A stretch of DNA of 10,113 nt from Clostridiales bacterium (GTDB lineage: Bacteria > Bacillota > Clostridia > Monoglobales > Firm-18): NCBI GenBank assembly GCA_031255355.1, contig JAIRSR010000158.1, positions 1 to 10,113 on the forward strand. Direction: 5' to 3'. The notes under the pieces are model-generated. The model saw only the letters and a list, made by a program, of their open reading frames with translations. It did not search any database and was not told where the DNA came from. The position numbers were made by a program, and so were the translations under genes. Below, one piece after another: positions 5,922 to 10,113 of the stretch. The first letter of the stretch is position 1. Each line of letters begins with the position of its first letter.

Positions 5922-8328
5922 GCGCGACAATGTTCACAAGCCTGCCGGGGATCACAATGACCTTGACGATTTCCCCGCCGTCCAAAAGTTCCCGCACCTT
6001 TTCCCGCGCGAGAGCCTTTGCCTTGACCGTTTCGGTATCCTCGTCCGCGCCGACGACCAGCTTGTCCTTGACCTTGCCGTTAATTTGGACGACGATTTCA
6101 ATCTCTCCGTCCCGCGTTTTTGCGGGGTCGAACGTCACCCACGCGCCGTCCGTAATCGTCCCCTTGTTGCCGATTCTCTGCCAGATTTCCTCCGTGATAT
6201 GCGGCGCGAACGGATTGAGCAGCACCAATAACGCGCTGTACTCCCCCTTGGTAATACTGCCCGCCTTGGTAACTTCGTTGAGCAAACTCATCAGCGCGGC
6301 GACGGCGGTGTTGAACTTCATGCGGTCGATGTCCTCCGTCACCTTTTTCACCGTCTTGTGTACCGCGCTTTCCAACGCGGGGGAGTACTCCGCGCCGTCC
6401 GTCATAATCGCCTGCAAGCCCCAGACGCGCTCTAAAAACTTAAAGCAGCCCTTGACCCCTTGCATAGACCACGGCGTCGCTTGGTCGAACGCGCCGATAA
6501 ACATCTCGTAGGTTCTAAAGGTATCCGCGCCGAAGTCGCGGACAATATCGTCGGGGTTGACGACGTTGCCCCGCGATTTGCTCATTTTCTCACCGTTTTC
6601 GCCGAGGATCATACCGTGAGAAGTCCTCTTTTGATACGGCTCCTTGGTCGGTACCGCGCCGAGGTCGTACAGGAACTTGTGCCAGAACCGCGAATACAGC
6701 AAATGCAAGGTCGTATGCTCCATACCGCCGTTGTACCAATCGACGGGAAGCCAATATTTCAACGCGTCCATGCCCGCCAAAAAGTCATTGTTCGCGGGGT
6801 CGGTATACCGCAAAAAGTACCACGACGAACCCGCCCACTGCGGCATGGTGTCCGTTTCGCGCCGCGCCGCGCCGCCGCACTTCGGGCAAACCGTGTTGAC
6901 CCAATCCGTCAACGCCGCTAACGGCGATTCCCCGTCGCCGCCGGGTGCGAAGTCCTCCGTTTCGGGCAGCGTGAGCGGGAGTTCACTTTCGGGAAGCGGC
7001 ACGTATCCGCACTTGTCACAGCACACCAGCGGAATCGGCTCCCCCCAATACCGCTGACGCGAAAACACCCAGTCGCGGAGTTTGTAATTCACTCGTTTCA
7101 CGCCCAACCCGTTTTCCTCTAAAAACCGAATCATCGCCGCCGAAGCGTCCTTTGCCGCCATGCCGTCCAAAAAGCCGGAGTTTACCATAATGCCGTCCGC
7201 AACGTCGGTATATGCCTCTTTTTGCACGTCCCCGCCGCCGGATACCACCTCGATAATCGGCAAACCGAACTTGTTCGCGAACTCCCAATCGCGGGTATCA
7301 TGCGCGGGAACCGCCATAATCGCGCCCGTGCCGTAGGTAACAAGGACGTAATCGCTGATCCACACCGGAATTTCCTTGCCGTTGACCGGATTCACCGCCG
7401 TCAAGCCCTCTAACGCCACTCCGGTTTTTTCTTTGGCGATTTCCGTCCGTTCAAATTCGGACTTTTTCGCCGCCCGCGCCCGATATTCGCTGACTTCGTC
7501 ATAATTTTTGATTCTTTCGCGGTATTTTTCCAAATAGGGATGCTCCGGCGACAGCACCATGTACGTCGCGCCGAACAGCGTATCCGGGCGGGTGGTGTAC
7601 ACCGTAACCGCGTCGTCCGTGCCGCGCAGCGCGAACTTTACCTCCGCGCCCTCCGAACGCCCGATCCAATTCCTCTGCTGCACCTTGACCTTTTCGATAT
7701 AGTCCAAGCCGTCCAAATCGTCAATCAGCCGTTGGGCATACGCCGTGATTTTGAGCATCCATTGACTTTTTTCACGCTGTACGACCTCGCTTCCGCAACG
7801 TTCGCAAACGCCGCCCACAACCTCCTCGTTCGCCAGACCGACCTTACAGCCGGTGCAAAAGTTAATCGGCATTTTCGTTTTATACGCCAGACCGCGCTCG
7901 AACAACTTCAAAAAAATCCACTGCGTCCACTTGTAATAGGCGGGGTCTGTGGTGTTGACCTCACGCGACCAATCAAAGGAAAAGCCGAGCATTTTCAACT
8001 GACGCTTAAAATTTTTGATGTTATCGCTTGTCACAACGGCGGGATGAATTTTATTCGCGATCGCGTAATTCTCCGTCGGAAGCCCGAACGCGTCCCACCC
8101 CATAGGGAACAGGACGTTATAGCCCTCCAAACGCTTTTTCCGCGCGATAATGTCTATCGCCGTGTACCCGCGCGGGTGTCCGACGTGCAGACCGTGCCCC
8201 GACGGATAAGGAAATTCAACCAAGCCGTAAAATTTAGGCATGGACTGATCGCCCCGCGCCTTGAACGTGTCGTTTTCGTCCCAAAATTTTTGCCACTTTT
8301 TTTCGATCTCACCGTAATTGTACCGCAT
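5914..8328 (-). CDS. leuS: Leucyl-tRNA synthetase
   Basis: Class I aminoacyl-tRNA synthetase charging tRNA-Leu in the cytoplasm. At 804 residues it has the normal bacterial length. In order: the HIGH-type motif HVGH (48-51); a zinc-finger-like segment with Cys 158/161/175/178; the CP1 editing domain with TTRPDT (245-250) and GTGAIMAVPAHDTRD (333-347), whose final Asp is the conserved editing residue; RQRYWGEP (424-431); a second Cys cluster (436/437/440 and 481/484); the catalytic KMSKS (581-585); and the anticodon-binding and C-terminal domains. Editing and synthetic sites both look intact. The ATG at 8328 is chosen over a GTG three codons upstream because GGAGG at 8337-8341 is 8 bases away. 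Many Firmicutes control leuS by a T-box leader, but only 57 bases separate it from rsfS, so no T-box is present and it probably relies on upstream transcription. Confidence 0.99.
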   Translation of the reverse strand: MRYNYGEIEKKWQKFWDENDTFKARGDQSMPKFYGLVEFPYPSGHGLHVGHPRGYTAIDIIARKKRLEGYNVLFPMGWDAFGLPTENYAIANKIHPAVVTSDNIKNFKRQLKMLGFSFDWSREVNTTDPAYYKWTQWIFLKLFERGLAYKTKMPINFCTGCKVGLANEEVVGGVCERCGSEVVQREKSQWMLKITAYAQRLIDDLDGLDYIEKVKVQQRNWIGRSEGAEVKFALRGTDDAVTVYTTRPDTLFGATYMVLSPEHPYLEKYRERIKNYDEVSEYRARAAKKSEFERTEIAKEKTGVALEGLTAVNPVNGKEIPVWISDYVLVTYGTGAIMAVPAHDTRDWEFANKFGLPIIEVVSGGGDVQKEAYTDVADGIMVNSGFLDGMAAKDASAAMIRFLEENGLGVKRVNYKLRDWVFSRQRYWGEPIPLVCCDKCGYVPLPESELPLTLPETEDFAPGGDGESPLAALTDWVNTVCPKCGGAARRETDTMPQWAGSSWYFLRYTDPANNDFLAGMDALKYWLPVDWYNGGMEHTTLHLLYSRFWHKFLYDLGAVPTKEPYQKRTSHGMILGENGEKMSKSRGNVVNPDDIVRDFGADTFRTYEMFIGAFDQATPWSMQGVKGCFKFLERVWGLQAIMTDGAEYSPALESAVHKTVKKVTEDIDRMKFNTAVAALMSLLNEVTKAGSITKGEYSALLVLLNPFAPHITEEIWQRIGNKGTITDGAWVTFDPAKTRDGEIEIVVQINGKVKDKLVVGADEDTETVKAKALAREKVRELLDGGEIVKVIVIPGRLVNIVARG

Positions 8329-8336
8329 ACGCCGCA

Positions 8337-8341
8337 CCTCC
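8337..8341 (-). promoter_or_regulatory. Ribosome binding site of leuS
   Basis: GGAGG on the minus strand is 8 bases upstream of the ATG at 8328. It overlaps the alternative GTG start at 8337 and so rules that start out. Confidence 0.75.
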
Positions 8342-8385
8342 GCTATTTCATTGGTCTATCCCGTGGATCGGTTCCGCTTACCGCG

Positions 8386-8724
8386 CTACAGCGTCACCTT
8401 CTTGCCGTCCGTCCACAGATGCTCTAAATTATAAAAATCACGGGTTTCCCCGTAAAAAATATGCACAATCACGTCCCTGTAATCCAACAGCACCCAAACC
8501 GCGCTGCCGTACCCCTCTTTGTGAAAGGCGGCGTCGCTCTCTTTCCCGCCGATTTGAAACTCCACCTCGTCGGCAAGCGCCTTGACATGGGTAGAGGAAG
8601 TTCCCGAACAAATGATAAAATAATCCGCAAGTTGGCTGACCTCGCTGATGTCGATCACCTGTACGTCCAACGCCTTTTTGTCGTCTAAAATTCCAACAAT
8701 CCGCTTCGCAAGTTCCAATGACAT
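8386..8724 (-). CDS. rsfS: Ribosomal silencing factor RsfS
   Basis: Small cytoplasmic protein of the RsfS/YbeB/Iojap family. Known members bind ribosomal protein uL14 on the large subunit and block subunit joining when nutrients are scarce. The 112-residue length is typical. Conserved stretches are DYFIICSGTSSTHVKALADEV-like (34-54, where the DYF and SGTS residues are hallmark), WVLLDYRDVIVHIF (77-90) and the C-terminal FYNLEHLW (97-104). The ATG at 8724 is chosen over an upstream TTG at 8742 because AGGAG at 8732-8736 has a 7-base spacer and lies between the two. It follows yqeK by 63 bases and precedes leuS by 57. The order nadD-yqeK-rsfS is common in Firmicutes, though many Clostridia carry a LytR-type gene between yqeK and rsfS that is absent here. 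Confidence 0.97.
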   Translation of the reverse strand: MSLELAKRIVGILDDKKALDVQVIDISEVSQLADYFIICSGTSSTHVKALADEVEFQIGGKESDAAFHKEGYGSAVWVLLDYRDVIVHIFYGETRDFYNLEHLWTDGKKVTL

Positions 8725-8731
8725 ACGTTCA

Positions 8732-8736
8732 CTCCT
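8732..8736 (-). promoter_or_regulatory. Ribosome binding site of rsfS
   Basis: AGGAG on the minus strand is 7 bases upstream of the ATG at 8724. It lies downstream of the alternative TTG at 8742, which it excludes. Confidence 0.75.
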
Positions 8737-8752
8737 ATCCAATATTTGGTGA

Positions 8753-8772
8753 TTTAAGCCTGTCCTAACCCC
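8753..8772 (-). repeat. Imperfect spacer repeat, copy 2 (yqeK-rsfS gap)
   Basis: The minus strand reads GGGGTTAGGACAGGCTTAAA, the partner of the copy at 5902-5921. It lies wholly in the 63-base gap between yqeK and rsfS and is preceded by CGCGCG with two extra bases. Function unknown. Confidence 0.5.
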
Positions 8773-8787
8773 ATCGCGCGAGCGGAA

Positions 8788-9351
8788 TCATGGCAGGTCT
8801 AAAAGGAAATTCCACGCGTTTACCGTTTCGGGATGCAGCATTTTTTTGTTGCGTATCAATTTATCTATCGTGTAATCCAAACTGTCAAGGATTGCCGCGT
8901 CAAGGTCTATGTACGCCCGCTTCCGCAACGCCTCTACCCCCTCGAACGTCCTGCCCGGCTCGATTTGGTCGGCGATGTAAATAATCTTGGTCAACAGCGG
9001 CATATCCGCTTTCGCGGTGGTGTGGTACCGAATCGCGTCATAGATTTCCGCGTCCCTCAACCCGAAATTGTCTTTCGCGAACTCCGCGCCGAGCCACGCG
9101 TGAATCAGTTTGGTTTGCCGCCGCGCCACTTGGTCCGGTTGGATTCCGTAAATCTCGCACATGGCAAGCGCGGCGGCGTGGGGAACCTCTTTCACGCAAT
9201 CGTGCGCCAACCCCGCGAGTTCCGCTTTCACGCCGTCCGCGCCGTAGCGGGCGGCAAGCCGCGCCGCCTCCCCCCTTACGCCTACGCTGTGACGGAACCG
9301 GGCGGGCGACAGCATACGCGACAGCCGCGCCTCTATTTGATCGATTTCCAT
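8788..9351 (-). CDS. yqeK: HD-domain symmetrical dinucleoside tetraphosphatase YqeK
   Basis: A 187-residue cytoplasmic HD-superfamily metal hydrolase. YqeK of Firmicutes hydrolyses diadenosine tetraphosphate (Ap4A) to two ADP. The metal ligands fit the family: His21, the His50-Asp51 pair (LAHDCVKE), His84 (HAWLGAEF), His110 (YHTTAKADM) and Asp128 (IYIADQIEPGR). The start at 9351 is supported by GGAGGAG at 9359-9365 with a 7-base spacer. It begins 15 bases after the nadD stop, the standard nadD-yqeK pair. Ap4A is made by aminoacyl-tRNA synthetases, so proximity to leuS is thematically consistent but may simply be operon heritage. Closely related HD proteins differ in substrate, so activity is inferred from family and gene order. 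Confidence 0.95.
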   Translation of the reverse strand: MEIDQIEARLSRMLSPARFRHSVGVRGEAARLAARYGADGVKAELAGLAHDCVKEVPHAAALAMCEIYGIQPDQVARRQTKLIHAWLGAEFAKDNFGLRDAEIYDAIRYHTTAKADMPLLTKIIYIADQIEPGRTFEGVEALRKRAYIDLDAAILDSLDYTIDKLIRNKKMLHPETVNAWNFLLDLP

Positions 9352-9366
9352 TCGCCGACTCCTCCT

Positions 9367-9969
9367 CTACCGATACAATTTTTGCTTCGCGATATATCGC
9401 GCCACAGCGTCGGGAAGCAGGTACCGCACGGGCAAACCCTCCCGCACCCGCCGCCGTATTTCCGTAGACGAAATCTCAATGCCGGGCGTGTCCTGCGTGT
9501 GTACCGTCATATGATACTTCTCCGTCAGAGTCCGCGCCGCCTCCGCCGCGTCGCCGCGCCGGTCTGTCGTTCTGTTGACCGCGACGAGCGTAATCATGCC
9601 CGAAAGTCTTTTGAAACTCTTCCAATTCACCAAATCGCAAAGCGCGTCCGCGCCCAGAATATAATAAAACTCCGTATCGGGGGAAGCGTTCCGTAATGCC
9701 GTCACCGTATCGACGGTGTAGGATACGCCCTCGCGAGCGACTTCAATATCCGATACCTCAAACCCCGCGTTCCCGCGCACGGCAAGCGCGGTCATTTGAA
9801 AGCGGTGCGCCTTGTCCGAAACGCTGACTAACGTCTTATGCGGCGGCGTTCCTGCGGGAATCAACAGCACTTTATCCAACTGAAATTGCCGCCGCGCGTT
9901 TTCCGCGATAAACAGGTGTCCGTAATGGATGGGGTCAAAAGTCCCCCCGAGTATGCCGATTTTAGCCAT
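9367..9969 (-). CDS. nadD: Nicotinate-mononucleotide adenylyltransferase
   Basis: NadD joins nicotinate mononucleotide and ATP to deamido-NAD and PPi, the step shared by de novo and salvage NAD synthesis. The protein is 200 residues, the usual size, with a nucleotidyltransferase Rossmann fold. Signatures are GGTFDPIHYGH (8-18, containing the catalytic HxGH), the nicotinate-side TPPHK (41-45), YYILGADAL (102-110) and the C-terminal ISSTEIR (166-172). The ATG at 9969 has a GGAGGAG at 9974-9980. This binding site and the first bases of nadD lie inside the 3' end of trmD, overlapping its coding sequence by 8 bases, so translation is probably coupled. yqeK follows 15 bases later. Confidence 0.98.
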   Translation of the reverse strand: MAKIGILGGTFDPIHYGHLFIAENARRQFQLDKVLLIPAGTPPHKTLVSVSDKAHRFQMTALAVRGNAGFEVSDIEVAREGVSYTVDTVTALRNASPDTEFYYILGADALCDLVNWKSFKRLSGMITLVAVNRTTDRRGDAAEAARTLTEKYHMTVHTQDTPGIEISSTEIRRRVREGLPVRYLLPDAVARYIAKQKLYR

Positions 9970-10113
9970 TGCGCTCCTCCTCCGCCGCCGTCAAATCCGG
10001 GCGTTTTTGCCGCGTACGGCTGACGGATTGCGCCTCCCGCCACCGCGCGATGTTCGCGTGATGTCCCGAAAGCAGCACCTCCGGCACCGTCCTGCCCATA
10101 AACTCCGGCGGGC
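9962..10113 (-). CDS. trmD: tRNA (guanine37-N1)-methyltransferase, C-terminal end (partial)
   Basis: The last 49 codons and TAA stop (9962-9964) of a gene whose start lies beyond the high-coordinate edge; the first full codon begins at 10111. The peptide contains VPEVLLSGHHANIARWR followed by a basic tail with RRPDL-like RPDL, which matches the conserved C-terminal domain of TrmD. TrmD uses S-adenosylmethionine to make m1G37 next to the anticodon of several tRNAs, including some tRNA-Leu species, preventing frameshifting. Its last codons, a run of GAG, double as the nadD ribosome binding site. trmD normally sits in rpsP-rimM-trmD-rplS; here nadD directly follows where rplS is usual. Only the C-terminus is visible, so integrity of the catalytic SPOUT domain cannot be judged. 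Confidence 0.9.
   Translation of the reverse strand, partial: PPEFMGRTVPEVLLSGHHANIARWREAQSVSRTRQKRPDLTAAEEERNG
9974..9980 (-). promoter_or_regulatory. Ribosome binding site of nadD, inside trmD
   Basis: GGAGGAG on the minus strand is 4 bases upstream of the nadD ATG. It is made of the consecutive Glu codons near the end of trmD, supporting coupled translation of the two genes. Confidence 0.7.

Noticed and set aside
7540..8427. Plus-strand open frame of 295 codons opposite leuS
   Set aside because: It is antisense to a complete, motif-rich leuS, has no recognisable domain, and is rich in Arg, Pro, His and Val as expected of a shadow frame in GC-rich DNA.
8739..8749. Inverted repeat CCAA-TAT-TTGG upstream of rsfS, considered as an operator or promoter element
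   Set aside because: The arms are only four bases and no convincing -35/-10 pair could be placed around it; it is too short to support a call.
8833..9696. Plus-strand open frame of 287 codons opposite yqeK and nadD
   Set aside because: It spans two convincing genes on the other strand, has shadow-like composition, and lacks a good ribosome binding site or known motif.

Overview
The window reads as chromosome from an anaerobic, fairly GC-rich member of the Bacillota, most likely class Clostridia. The reasons are the Firmicutes-style block nadD-yqeK-rsfS-leuS, an 804-residue bacterial LeuRS, strong AGGAGG-type ribosome binding sites, and an oxygen-sensitive ferredoxin-dependent indolepyruvate oxidoreductase. 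Genus or species cannot be read from the sequence. All ten genes lie on the minus strand, so transcription runs from the high-coordinate end to the low one. I see no tRNA, rRNA, CRISPR array, insertion sequence or phage gene.

Region 1 (10113 down to 5914) is a housekeeping block. It holds the 3' end of trmD (tRNA m1G37 methyltransferase), nadD (nicotinate-mononucleotide adenylyltransferase), yqeK (HD-domain dinucleoside tetraphosphatase), rsfS (ribosomal silencing factor) and leuS (leucyl-tRNA synthetase). trmD and nadD overlap by 8 bases, and nadD-yqeK are 15 bases apart. rsfS and leuS follow after spacers of 63 and 57 bases.

Region 2 (5888 down to 1) is a catabolic or assimilatory module for aryl acids. 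It holds a sodium:solute symporter, a phenylacetate-CoA ligase family enzyme (copy A), iorA, iorB, and a second phenylacetate-CoA ligase (copy B) cut by the window edge. Spacers are 37 bases or less, and iorA/iorB overlap by 4 bases (ATGA). IorAB interconverts aryl pyruvates and aryl acetyl-CoAs using ferredoxin and CoA, and PaaK interconverts aryl acetates and aryl acetyl-CoAs. Together they can link aromatic amino acids to phenylacetate, 4-hydroxyphenylacetate or indoleacetate in either direction. The symporter next door suggests uptake of the free acids, which would favour reductive carboxylation to aryl pyruvates and so salvage of aromatic amino acids.

The module begins only 25 bases after the leuS stop. 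No intrinsic terminator is visible between any two genes, so read-through from the housekeeping block is possible. The points most worth a second look are the two different PaaK paralogs flanking iorAB, the symporter as a candidate aryl-acid importer, the trmD-nadD fusion of two normally separate operons, and a roughly 20-base imperfect repeat found in two spacers. Nothing here is a clearly new system. Gaps between genes are all under 70 bases, so no long stretch is unexplained.
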